Part shown: positions 47,595 to 56,721 of the stretch, piece by piece | How the letters are laid out: each line of letters opens with the position of its first letter | How positions within the stretch are numbered: position 1 is the stretch's first letter | Assembly: GCA_947588805.1 (NCBI GenBank) | Contig: CANPYR010000003.1 | Coordinates: 25,708-89,707, forward strand | Direction: 5' to 3' | Length of the DNA: 64,000 bases | DNA from: an uncultured Clostridia bacterium | GTDB lineage: Bacteria; Bacillota; Clostridia; Oscillospirales; Ruminococcaceae | Notes under the pieces: generated by a model | Databases searched by the model: none | The model's input: only the letters and a program-made list of their open reading frames with translations | What the model was told of the DNA's origin: nothing | Position numbers and translations under genes: made by a program

Positions 47595-50500
47595 TTAATC
47601 CTCCGCGATAATAATCCTCACCGCTTCCTTCTGCTCCGGCTCGGGCATTCCAGTATTATAAGTCTGCTTCGGGCCTATGAGCGAAGTCTTTATGTTTTCC
47701 TCCGACGTTAAAATAACAAACTTCTGGAGCACGAGGTTCTGATCCATTCCCCAGACCCTCAACGTATGCTCGCCCTTCTTGAGCGTAAGAGCAAGCTCAG
47801 CGGTTCTTCCGCCCTGCTCTATCGTCGAGTACCAGCCGCCGCTTACAAACGATACATACCCTTCGCCCTGGATGTTCACTACGTTTATATCGTCGGAATC
47901 GATCTGGAATCCCGCGTTGAGATGCGTTCCGTCGTCGAACGAAACGTTATTCCCCTGCCCGGCGTAGATAACAAGCTTGTAGTCTCCGTCCTCGGGAACG
48001 CAGAAGTTGTAGTCTACCCAAGGTCCCTTTCCTTCCGCGAACGCCTTTGAATAGCTCTCTAACATCTTGATCGACGTCTTCTGCTTTCCGTATCCGTTGA
48101 GCACCGTCCAGGCTATTCCGTCGGCCGAGCCCTTGTCCGCAAACTGATCCGCGTACATGGATATAACGCCGTTTGACGGATAGTGAGTCTTCGGAAGCTT
48201 TGAATCCGTATTTATTATCTTCGCGTTCACGGTGATATTTACCGTTCTCTCCCCTGCGGAAACCGTAATAGTCCCCGAGGTATCCTCCTTTATCTTATCC
48301 CAATCGACCGATACCGCGAAGCTCTTGCTTACAAGATACTCTCCTTCAAGCTCTCCGTCGATTTTGATAAAGTCGTCTGCGCAGGATACGGTATACTTCA
48401 CGGGTTGGTCGCCGCCGTTGGTGAGATTAACCGCATACGCCTGCTTCTCCGTCGATTCAAAGTCGGGAAGCACCGCGTTTCCGGCCTTGAAGGCTCTTCT
48501 CTCTGTCGGTATGTCAAGAATAAGAAGTCCTCCCGACTCGGGCTCTACGCGCTGACTGGTGATCTTCGCCGCCGATTCTCCGTTCCAGCTCTGATAATTC
48601 ATATGCGCCTTCGCGCTCACGTTTCCGAGCACGGGATCGTTATACTGCTTGCAGTAGTCCGGGGATGTTATCATCATCCCGTACCACTTATTAAGCCCGT
48701 TGAGATCCTCTCCGAGCGAGGAATACGTATCGGTGAGCTCCTCGTCGTACTTAAGATACTGGTCAACAAGATCCGCGTAGGTATTTGCAACGGTGGCCTT
48801 TCTTCCGGCGTAGAGATTATTAAGCCCGCTCATTATCTGGATCCTCGCCACGTTAGCGGAAGCTACCGCGGGATAGTATACGAGCTGATAGTACGGCACA
48901 TAGCATACCGAATCCTCGCCTATCTTGTCCTTGATTCCATCCGCGCGCTCGATTATGCTGTCGATAAGCTTAAGCATCTCCGCGGCTTCGTTGTAGTTTA
49001 AAATGCTGTAGCTGCAGTCTCCCGTGCTCTTTAAAGTCTCGGGCTTGCAGTTTCCGTTTATCCAGGTATAGTCGTAAAGAAGATCCGCTATAGTCTTTAT
49101 ATCCTCATCTTCTATCCTCGGCTCAGCCGCAAACTGCTCTTCGGCCCACTTTACAAGGTATTCGTCGCAGTTGTTCGGATTTGACGTTCCGTACTTCTCA
49201 AAATCGTACGCGAGATCCATGAAATAGCTTATCGGGAGCTCCATGGGTCTTAAGTCGCCGACGTTTACTATCCAAGCGTCGTCAACGCCGTACTCATACG
49301 CGGTGGTAAGATTCTCCCAGGTTCTCTGAAGCGGCATGGTATTTATCCACATAGAGGTCTTCGGGCTTCCGACATAGTCGAAGTGATAGTAAAGTCCCCA
49401 GTTGAATTTATCCTTTTCATCAAGCTCGGGAAGCGTCCTTAAATATCCGTTGTTGTCCTCGCAGAGCATTACTATGCGGTTTGTATCCGCGCCCAAAAGC
49501 TCCTTGACGTCCGGATCGTCGCGAAGACCCTTTCCTATGGCCGCTTTGGGATTATCTCTTGAGCCGCCGTACCAGCAGTTCTCGACCTCTTTATATATGG
49601 CGATAAGAGAAGGCGAATCCTCAAGACCGTGCTCCTTTAAGATCTTGCTCTGAGCTCTGAGCACTTTCTTAAGAAGCTCGGTATTCTCCTTGGTGCTGAG
49701 AGTATTTCCCGCAGCGTCTACAAGCGCCGAGTCGTTTTCTCCTCTCATCCCTATCGTGAACAGGTTGTCAAAGCTTCCGTTTCTGTATATGGCGTCGCTC
49801 CAGAACGACTCAAGATTATTCGGGTTAAGAAGATAATTCCAGACCTTCTGGCCGTCCGAAGTCTTTATATCCGGATCGCGGTATGTAATATTCGAGCTCC
49901 AGTAGCCCTGAAGCGCTCCCCACTCGCCGCCGCTTCTTGCCATGGGCTCATGGTGCGAAGCGCCGACGGTGATTCCGTATCTGTCCGCTAAAACGGCGTT
50001 TGCAAGAGTCATAGGATATTCTCCGGGGCCTAAGACCAGAGAATGATCCGCGTTTATATTAGTCGCGGGCATATCGTTTGAAGCGTTCTCATTCCCGGGC
50101 TGATCCACATACATAAGCCCGCCGAGCTTATAGTGATACTCCTTTTCAAGCTCCGCAAATTTTCCTTTTACGCCTTCCATTCCGTCGTTCGAGAAATTGT
50201 TGGACCACATCGCCGGCCACATATAATTTCCCTTGAGTCTCAGGATGAGCTCAAAGATCTCGTCGTAGAACATATAGTTCAGGCCGCCGAAGTGACTGTC
50301 GGCGAATCCGTTTAAGCAGGGGTTCTCGTCGTTCATGAATATTCCCCTGAAGTTGACCGACGGTCTTTTAGATACCGTTTCGAGCTGCATGGCGGTCGCG
50401 CGTAGGGTATCTATAGGCTCCGGCCTGACGTCTCCCCACCAGATCCAGGGGCTTACGCCGAAGACGTCCTGGGTGATGTGGAACAGTCCGTAGATCGTTC

Positions 50501-51434
50501 CTCTCTTATCCGCGCCCGCAACTACGACCTTGGTCTTATCGCCTTCGGTCACTACTTTTATCTGGTATCTCTCCCAGTCCTCGGACTTAAAGCTGTTCCC
50601 GCTCGGGCCTATCTCCCAGTCGAGTCCCAGGGACGATATCATTTCATCGTCCACTACGCCCGCCATTATGTATACTCCGCTCTGCGGCTCGGTCTCAACT
50701 ATTTCGGGACGAGCGCCCGAGAGCGCTTCAAAGTCGTCCGCTACCGCCTCCGCTATCAGCGATATACCGTCGTACGCCGCCCCGTTCGGGTCGATATATA
50801 TCGGCGCGGCGTTATTAGCGGTCGCCAAAATCACTTCGTTAGAACTGTCCACCGGCTTCATGTAGCTTACCTCCGCTTTAAATATTATTTCCTGCCCGTC
50901 GAAGCTGACCGGACAGCTCAGCTCCGAGACCGTCTCCCCCTCGGCGAAAGCCGTTATGCAGGGGGCTAAAGAAGATATCAGGAGCGCCAGGCACACTGCT
51001 GTCGCCGCGGCGCTTTTTCCCTTTTCACCATTTTTCCCGATCTTTATCACGACCGCGGCTATCACTATCACGCCTACGATCGTTGTCGTAACGATAATTA
51101 TCGGCCAAGACGCTTCTGATTTTGAATAAACAGCCTTAAGGGAAGCTCTTCCTCCGCTTAGAAGATCCACGGTAACGCTTTCCATATCCTTCTCGGCAAG
51201 CTTATACCCTTTCGGAAGAGACTCCGGGACTATATGCCGAAGAGTCAGGTCCTTTATATCCATATACCCGGTATTTTCCGCGGTGAGCGTCAGAATAACG
51301 TCCTCGCCGCTTTCGTATGACGGCTTATCGGCTTCAAGACTTAAGCTCAGGCCGTCATACTCCTCCGCATACGCGAAAAGGGTTGAAAACACAGTAAGCA
51401 TAAGCGCAAAAATTATGCAAATAAGCTTTTTCAT
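47595..51434 (-). CDS. GH115-like glycoside hydrolase with N-terminal extracytoplasmic domain and internal TM hairpin
   Basis: GH115-type core VVVAGADKRGTIYGLFHITQDVFGVSPWIWWGDVRPEP...SVNFRGIFMNDENPCLNGFADSHFGGLNYMFYDEIFELILRLKGNYMWPAMW; N-terminal signal peptide plus two internal hydrophobic segments. Confidence 0.92.
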   Translation of the reverse strand: MKKLICIIFALMLTVFSTLFAYAEEYDGLSLSLEADKPSYESGEDVILTLTAENTGYMDIKDLTLRHIVPESLPKGYKLAEKDMESVTVDLLSGGRASLKAVYSKSEASWPIIIVTTTIVGVIVIAAVVIKIGKNGEKGKSAAATAVCLALLISSLAPCITAFAEGETVSELSCPVSFDGQEIIFKAEVSYMKPVDSSNEVILATANNAAPIYIDPNGAAYDGISLIAEAVADDFEALSGARPEIVETEPQSGVYIMAGVVDDEMISSLGLDWEIGPSGNSFKSEDWERYQIKVVTEGDKTKVVVAGADKRGTIYGLFHITQDVFGVSPWIWWGDVRPEPIDTLRATAMQLETVSKRPSVNFRGIFMNDENPCLNGFADSHFGGLNYMFYDEIFELILRLKGNYMWPAMWSNNFSNDGMEGVKGKFAELEKEYHYKLGGLMYVDQPGNENASNDMPATNINADHSLVLGPGEYPMTLANAVLADRYGITVGASHHEPMARSGGEWGALQGYWSSNITYRDPDIKTSDGQKVWNYLLNPNNLESFWSDAIYRNGSFDNLFTIGMRGENDSALVDAAGNTLSTKENTELLKKVLRAQSKILKEHGLEDSPSLIAIYKEVENCWYGGSRDNPKAAIGKGLRDDPDVKELLGADTNRIVMLCEDNNGYLRTLPELDEKDKFNWGLYYHFDYVGSPKTSMWINTMPLQRTWENLTTAYEYGVDDAWIVNVGDLRPMELPISYFMDLAYDFEKYGTSNPNNCDEYLVKWAEEQFAAEPRIEDEDIKTIADLLYDYTWINGNCKPETLKSTGDCSYSILNYNEAAEMLKLIDSIIERADGIKDKIGEDSVCYVPYYQLVYYPAVASANVARIQIMSGLNNLYAGRKATVANTYADLVDQYLKYDEELTDTYSSLGEDLNGLNKWYGMMITSPDYCKQYNDPVLGNVSAKAHMNYQSWNGESAAKITSQRVEPESGGLLILDIPTERRAFKAGNAVLPDFESTEKQAYAVNLTNGGDQPVKYTVSCADDFIKIDGELEGEYLVSKSFAVSVDWDKIKEDTSGTITVSAGERTVNITVNAKIINTDSKLPKTHYPSNGVISMYADQFADKGSADGIAWTVLNGYGKQKTSIKMLESYSKAFAEGKGPWVDYNFCVPEDGDYKLVIYAGQGNNVSFDDGTHLNAGFQIDSDDINVVNIQGEGYVSFVSGGWYSTIEQGGRTAELALTLKKGEHTLRVWGMDQNLVLQKFVILTSEENIKTSLIGPKQTYNTGMPEPEQKEAVRIIIAED

Positions 51435-51488
51435 TATTAACCTCCTTTATCATTCAAAGCGTTTTCAGACGCTCGGACTTTTCATTCT

Positions 51489-51517
51489 ATTATACACTAT
51501 AACTCCGCGCATTGCAA
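51489..51517 (-). promoter_or_regulatory. Sigma-A-type promoter of GH115 gene
   Basis: Minus strand TTGCAA-N17-TATAAT. Confidence 0.7.
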
Positions 51518-51754
51518 GTAATTTATAGGTAAAATATTTATTTTTTCGGAGAAAAAAGGAAGGACGAAGGGATGGAATATGCGGATTGTAAGAAGCGATT
51601 GACGAATAGTGAAATGCGTGGCGGCGGGGGGAAGCTGATTTCCGACTTCTAATTTTTCATCTTCTAACACTCTAATCCTCTATCCTCTAACAGCTTCGCC
51701 ATGTAAAAAATCAGGAGCAGGAAATAATTTCCCGCTCTCTGTCGTTTACTCAAA

Positions 51755-52222
51755 CTATCCCTCAAAAAATTTTTCTTTCTTCCCCACGATCGCTCCGATC
51801 AGATAAATCAAAAGTATCATTGTAAGGCCGCTTGCGGCGTCAAGAAGCACGTCGGTGATCTGCGGGCCCCTTGAAAGCGCTAAAAGCTGTATCGTTTCAT
51901 CGCACACAGCTATGAACAAAACCGTCGAAAACGCGTTCCAGAAGCCCTGAAATCCCTTCCTTAACCCTATCCACAAAAAACCGAGTTCAAGCCCCATCAC
52001 AGCGTACTCGGTCACGTGCGCGACCTTTCTTATATTCGTAAGCAAAAAGCTTGCGGCGGCTTCGGGGAAGTGAATAAGTACAAAAAATTTCTCTACAAAC
52101 TGCCTGACCATCCCGCTTATCGCGCCGGATTCGCTCCCCGGAAGCGCGGAGTTTATCCAGATAAACCCAACCGTGAATATTATCAGCGACAGCGACAGAA
52201 TCAAATGCCTTTTCCTGCTCAA
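51755..52222 (-). CDS. VanZ-family membrane protein
   Basis: FTVGFIWINSALPGSESGAIS...KVAHVTEYAVMGLELGFLWIG...FIAVCDETIQLLALSRGPQITDVLLDAASG. Confidence 0.93.
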   Translation of the reverse strand: MSRKRHLILSLSLIIFTVGFIWINSALPGSESGAISGMVRQFVEKFFVLIHFPEAAASFLLTNIRKVAHVTEYAVMGLELGFLWIGLRKGFQGFWNAFSTVLFIAVCDETIQLLALSRGPQITDVLLDAASGLTMILLIYLIGAIVGKKEKFFEG

Positions 52223-52926
52223 TCCCTATCATTTCCTTTCGTTTCGATCCCGGTGACGTATGCAGTTTCGCCCGATACGGCGAATCTGACGGCGAAGTCT
52301 CCGTATTCAAAATAGTATTCTCTTTCGGCGTCGCTTTGGTATGACGGCCTGGGGTCGTTTTCCAAAAGCTCCGAGATGATTTTTTCGTCCTCTTCGGACA
52401 GTAATTTTTTGTATTCCTCCGGAATATCCGCTTTAAGTCTCTTTCTGGATACAAGATCTGCAAATCCCGAAACTGCTTCGGGAACGGAGTCCGAAAAGCG
52501 GATATACGGCTTTATATCATATATCGGAGTGCCGGAGACGATATCCGCCCCCAGAACGTATAGAACGGGGCCGAGAGTCGGATCGCGCTCTATTTTCAGA
52601 AGCTTTACGGCGCTGAGACCGAGACGATTCGGCCTGTTCGGGGATCTTGTGGCAAAAACTCCCACGCGGCGATTGCCGCCGAGACGGGGCGGTCTTACGG
52701 TCGGGGAAAAATTTTTCGTTTCCGCGGTTTCGGAAGCAAATCCCTCGGAAAATCCCCAGATCAGCCAGACGTGAGAAAAATCCTCAAGCCCCCTGACGGC
52801 TTCCGCGCTGCGGTATTCCGGCTCAAAGACGATTTTTGAGGTCGCCGAACAAAGCCCGCTCTGGCGGGGAACTCCGAATTTGGAGTGAAAGCCGTTAAAA
52901 ATTTTTGCTATAGCAATTATTTCCAT
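52219..52926 (-). CDS. trmO: tRNA N6-threonylcarbamoyladenosine methyltransferase TrmO-like
   Basis: FHSKFGVPRQSGLCSATSKIVFEPEYRSAEAVRGLEDFSHVWLIWGFSEG...RPPRLGGNRRVGVFATRSPNRPNRLGLSAVKLL. Confidence 0.93.
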   Translation of the reverse strand: MEIIAIAKIFNGFHSKFGVPRQSGLCSATSKIVFEPEYRSAEAVRGLEDFSHVWLIWGFSEGFASETAETKNFSPTVRPPRLGGNRRVGVFATRSPNRPNRLGLSAVKLLKIERDPTLGPVLYVLGADIVSGTPIYDIKPYIRFSDSVPEAVSGFADLVSRKRLKADIPEEYKKLLSEEDEKIISELLENDPRPSYQSDAEREYYFEYGDFAVRFAVSGETAYVTGIETKGNDRD

Positions 52927-53101
52927 ATGGCTTTCCCTCCGGTTTGATTTTGAGCGCGCAACCGCGCCATGAGATTTATTGTATCACACTCCGCGCGGAT
53001 TTTCAACCGGAAAAAGAAAAAAATAATAAATTTTTAAGGAAAAGGGGGCGGGAAGGAGATTCCGATAATACGATATCCGTCTTCTGTTTTCTTTCATGCT
53101 C

Positions 53102-53130
53102 TTGCATTTTTAATTCAAATGTGCTACAAT
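53102..53130 (+). promoter_or_regulatory. Sigma-A-type promoter of desulfoferrodoxin gene
   Basis: TTGCAT-N17-TACAAT. Confidence 0.6.
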
Positions 53131-53172
53131 ATAGACATCTCCCCTAAGCGGGAAATCTAAGGAGGTATTATC

Positions 53173-53553
53173 ATGAAAGAATATTTCACATTTAAAAAAT
53201 GCCCGGTCTGCGGAAACGTCATCCAGGACGACCTCGGAAGCACCGATAACGCGGTTTGCTGCGGCGTTGCGATGGAGACTCTCGTCGCTAACGCCACCGA
53301 CGCGGCCGTTGAGAAGCATGTTCCGTATGTGGAGGAATCCGACGGCGAGCTTTTGGTAAGAGTGGGATCGGTTGAGCATCCCATGACCAAGGAGCACTAC
53401 ATAATGTGGATAGCTCAGGTCGCAGGCAACAGGATAAATAAGGTAATGCTCGCGCCCGAACAGTCTACCGAGGTAAGATTCCCTCTGATCCGCGACTGCA
53501 AGATCTACGCCTACTGCAACCTCCACGGCCTTTGGGTCAAGGAAGTTAAATAA
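53173..53553 (+). CDS. Desulfoferrodoxin-family superoxide reductase
   Basis: KCPVCGN...CCGVAMETL; EKHVPYVEES, VEHPMTKEHYIMWI, YCNLHGLWVKEV (His/Cys Fe ligands). Confidence 0.95.
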   Translation: MKEYFTFKKCPVCGNVIQDDLGSTDNAVCCGVAMETLVANATDAAVEKHVPYVEESDGELLVRVGSVEHPMTKEHYIMWIAQVAGNRINKVMLAPEQSTEVRFPLIRDCKIYAYCNLHGLWVKEVK

Positions 53554-53710
53554 TTTTCGGGTTACGTGCAAGGATAAACATCGCTGAGACTGTATGAAAA
53601 ATTCCCCGTCTGTTACGGATCTATTTCGTGACGGGCGGGGGATGATTTTGAGGGATTTTTTGGGAATGATTTTGCGGATTTTTTATGCAGGGCTTGTGGT
53701 AGGGTGGATA

Positions 53711-53850
53711 AGGCTATGGGGCTGCTCCTGAATTTCATCTCCTGCGGACTCAAAGCGGCGGCAAGCGGCGGCGGGATGAGCTACTTCTTATGTAACCACT
53801 ACCGACTGCGCCCTCCCTCCCGCCCTTCCCCGCTCATCCCGCCGCCGCTC
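53711..53850. repeat. Covarying long-hairpin element, copy 2 (family C)
   Basis: Stem 53765-53781 GCGGCGGCGGGATGAGC / 53832-53848 GCTCATCCCGCCGCCGC (17 perfect bp), 50-nt loop sharing CTACCGACTGC...CCCTCCCGCCC with 2592-2740. Confidence 0.8.
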
Positions 53851-53861
53851 TCAATCAATTC

Positions 53862-53956
53862 TATCCTCTAACCCTCTAACTTTCTAACCCTCTAAAAGCT
53901 CCGAAACCTATAGCTACAACCTCTGACCTCTGATTTCTCAATTCTGTCCTCTAATC
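53862..53956. repeat. Degenerate heptad arrays
   Basis: TCCTCTAACCCTCTAACTTTCTAACCCTCTAAAAGC ... GAAACCTATAGCTACAACCTCTGACCTCTGATTTCTCAATTCTGTCCTCTAA. Confidence 0.9.
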
Positions 53957-54243
53957 GCCCTTTTCTGCAAATCAACCAAAAATCGCTCCATATTTCTTCG
54001 CATATTGACTAAAAGTGAAAATCTTAAAAAACCACTTGAAAAATAAATCCAAAAGGAGTAGAATAGTTGCAAATCATCCCTCGGCGCGGGTACTTTATAA
54101 TTACTTTATAATTTCCCCGCCGTGAAATTTTTACATACAAAATCACTCTTTTATCGAGTCCGACCTTCATCTCACGCGGGAACCCCACAAAAATATCCGT
54201 CCCCGCGCCATTACGCAAATCATGGAAAGGAAGCGCTTCTCTT

Positions 54244-55677
54244 TTGAAACCGGTTTCAGGCCGCAGATCGTCCGCTACAATGGACATGACCAAGGGGCCT
54301 ATTTTTCTCAACATCATCAAATTCACCGTTCCGCTTATTCTCACCGGAACCCTCCAGCTCCTCTATAACGCCGCCGATATAATCGTGGTCGGAAAATACG
54401 GAAGCGATAACGCTCTCGCGGCGGTCAGCTCTACAGGCGCGCTTATAAATCTTATCGTGAACGTCTTCATGGGACTGTCGATAGGCTCCTCGGTTCTCGT
54501 CGCGCAGCTTTTCGGCGCGGGAAAGCATAAGGACGTGAGCGAAGCGGTCCATACCTCTATCGCGATAGCTTTGATAAGCGGCGTAGTCGTCGGAGTATTC
54601 GGATTCTTCGCTACAAGGACGATGCTGGAATGGATGTCCTCGCCGGAGGACGTTATAGATCTCTCGGCGCTTTATGTTAAGATCTTCTTCATCGGTTCCC
54701 CCGCGAATATGCTCTACAACTTCGGCGCGGCGATCCTAAGAGCCGTCGGAGATACAAAACGGCCGCTATATTTTCTGATGTTCTCGGGCGTTATAAACGT
54801 CATAATGAACCTCGTTTTCGTCATAGGCTTCGGGCTTGACGTAGCGGGAGTAGCGCTCGCGACTATTATTTCTCAGTTCGTTTCGGCGGTTCTTATCGTT
54901 ATCTGCCTGTTAAAATCAGACGGTCCGGTAAAGCTGTATATCAAAAAGATAAAGATACACTGGAAAAAGCTCGGGAAAATCTTAGCCGTAGGTCTTCCCG
55001 CCGGGATCCAGGGCTCAGTATTTTCGATCTCAAACGTAATAATCCAGAGCTCTATAAACGGCTTCGGCTCCTCTGCGATAATGGGAGGAAACGGCGCAGC
55101 CGCGAATATCGAAGGCTTCATCTATAACGCGATGAACTCGGTATATCAGGCGGCGATAACGTTCACAGGTCAGAACTTCGGCGCGAAGGAATACGGAAGG
55201 ATCAAAAAAGTCGCGTTTGAATGTCTTGTAATAGTTTTCGGGGTGGGATTCGGTCTCGGAGCAATAGCGAAGCTTTTAGGCACGCAGCTCCTCGGTCTTT
55301 ACACAAACAAGCCTGAGGAAGTAGCGTTCGGACTTGTGAGGATGAACGTGATCTGCCTTACATATTTCACCTGCGGCATGATGGACGTAATGGTAGGACT
55401 TTTAAGGGGAATAGGCCGTTCGCTGATACCGACTATAGATTCTATCCTCTGCGTCTGCGGCTTCAGGATAGTATGGATCTTCACCTATTTCGCTTCATAC
55501 AAAGCCACCGGCGCTTCTCCGGAGGACTGTTTAACGGTTTTGTATATATCCTACCCGATAAGCTGGGCGATGGCGTTTTTGGTGCATCTCGGGTGCTTTA
55601 TCGTGTTTTATAAGATAGCGAAGAAGAAAGGGACGAGGGAGGACGGGATGACCGAGACGGGGGAAGCGTTGGAGTGA
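54244..55677 (+). CDS. MATE-family efflux transporter
   Basis: MDMTKGPIFLNIIKFTVPLILTGTLQLLYNAADIIVVGKYGSDNALAAVSSTGALINLIVNVFMGLSIGSSVLVAQLFGAG; TTG start at 54244 with upstream AAGGAAG, or ATG at 54280. Confidence 0.95.
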   Translation: MKPVSGRRSSATMDMTKGPIFLNIIKFTVPLILTGTLQLLYNAADIIVVGKYGSDNALAAVSSTGALINLIVNVFMGLSIGSSVLVAQLFGAGKHKDVSEAVHTSIAIALISGVVVGVFGFFATRTMLEWMSSPEDVIDLSALYVKIFFIGSPANMLYNFGAAILRAVGDTKRPLYFLMFSGVINVIMNLVFVIGFGLDVAGVALATIISQFVSAVLIVICLLKSDGPVKLYIKKIKIHWKKLGKILAVGLPAGIQGSVFSISNVIIQSSINGFGSSAIMGGNGAAANIEGFIYNAMNSVYQAAITFTGQNFGAKEYGRIKKVAFECLVIVFGVGFGLGAIAKLLGTQLLGLYTNKPEEVAFGLVRMNVICLTYFTCGMMDVMVGLLRGIGRSLIPTIDSILCVCGFRIVWIFTYFASYKATGASPEDCLTVLYISYPISWAMAFLVHLGCFIVFYKIAKKKGTREDGMTETGEALE

Positions 55678-55701
55678 TGGGGTAAGTTGGTTAATAAATT
55701 A

Positions 55702-55728
55702 CAGGCGCCCGATGGGGCGCCTGTTTTT
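55702..55728 (+). terminator. Rho-independent terminator of MATE gene
   Basis: CAGGCGCCC-GATG-GGGCGCCTG-TTTTT. Confidence 0.92.
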
Positions 55729-55754
55729 CATTTCGCTATGATGTCCGGGCCGGG

Positions 55755-55892
55755 CAGGTTTTGACAGCATAGGCTGTCAAAAGGTGAGACAACCTGCGGC
55801 GTCTCTCCATACCCCTCTATTTGCATACGCTTCGCTTATAGAGTGTTTCTCGTCTTTGGCCTTTTGAGAAAAAGCCGGCGAAGCCTTTTTGG
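55755..55892. repeat. Multi-hairpin intergenic cassette, copy 2 (family A)
   Basis: CAGGTTTTGACAGCATAGGCTGTCAAAAGGTGAGAC ... GGCCTTTTGAGAAAAAGCCGGCGAAGCCTTTTTGG. Confidence 0.8.
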
Positions 55893-55919
55893 TTTCCTTT
55901 CTCAACCGGCTGCCGAATG

Positions 55920-56498
55920 CTATCCCCTCTTCAGCTTCTTAACATCCAAACTTGCCGCAGGTCCTTCGACCGTCTTTATGATCTCCTCAACGTCGTCCGT
56001 GAGGTTATAAAGCACCGAACAGTTCTCGCTTATGAAATTCTTCTCCATCGCTTCAAGCATCGTCCTGTGCAAGCTGTCATAGTACCCGTTGATATTGTAA
56101 ACCGCTATCGGTTTGCTGTGCCTGCAAAGCTGCTTTAATGTCAGAACTTCAAAAAATTCCTCGTATGTCCCAATACCTCCGGGAACGACTACAAACGCGT
56201 CCGCTCTGTCCTCCATCGTCTGCTTGCGCTCGCGCATAGTATCCGTATAAATAAGCTCGTCGCAGAAATCGCAGATAGCTTCAATTTCTTCGTCGTTGAA
56301 AAATTTAGGTATCACCCCTACGATCCTCCCGTTACCCCTCTGAAAACCCCTCGCGGCCGCGCCCATAAGTCCGTTTCCCCCGCCGCCGAACACAAGTCCG
56401 TGACCTCTTTTAGCAAGAGTTTCCCCGAGCTCCTCGGTCATTTTGATATACTTAGGGTCGATTGTAGGCGACGCCGCGCCGAATACGCAGATATTCAT
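55920..56498 (-). CDS. LOG-family (TIGR00730-like) Rossmann-fold protein
   Basis: GLVFGGGGNGLMGAAARGFQRGNGRIVGVIPKFF...MRERKQTMEDRADAFVVVPGGIGTYEEFFEVLTLKQL. Confidence 0.95.
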   Translation of the reverse strand: MNICVFGAASPTIDPKYIKMTEELGETLAKRGHGLVFGGGGNGLMGAAARGFQRGNGRIVGVIPKFFNDEEIEAICDFCDELIYTDTMRERKQTMEDRADAFVVVPGGIGTYEEFFEVLTLKQLCRHSKPIAVYNINGYYDSLHRTMLEAMEKNFISENCSVLYNLTDDVEEIIKTVEGPAASLDVKKLKRG

Positions 56499-56626
56499 AG
56501 CATGCTCCTTTCGTGGATGAAAAATTTTTATTTAATATGGATGAAATTGTCGGAGATATTCAAAGGGGACGTACGGCATTTTTGCTTCTGTCTATTCTTT
56601 TTGAGCAGTAGGAAAATTTTCGTTAA

Positions 56627-56690
56627 GCGGCGGCGGGATGAGCGGGAACAAAACCGACACTGTTTTCCCTCTCCCGCAAATCCCGCCGTT
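56627..56690. repeat. Covarying long-hairpin element, short copy 3 (family C)
   Basis: GGCGGGAT-GA-GCGGGA / TCCCGC-AA-ATCCCGCC stem; short loop keeps ACCGAC.CTG. Confidence 0.6.
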
Positions 56691-56721
56691 ACAATTCAAA
56701 AATTTCCCCTCAAATCATCCT

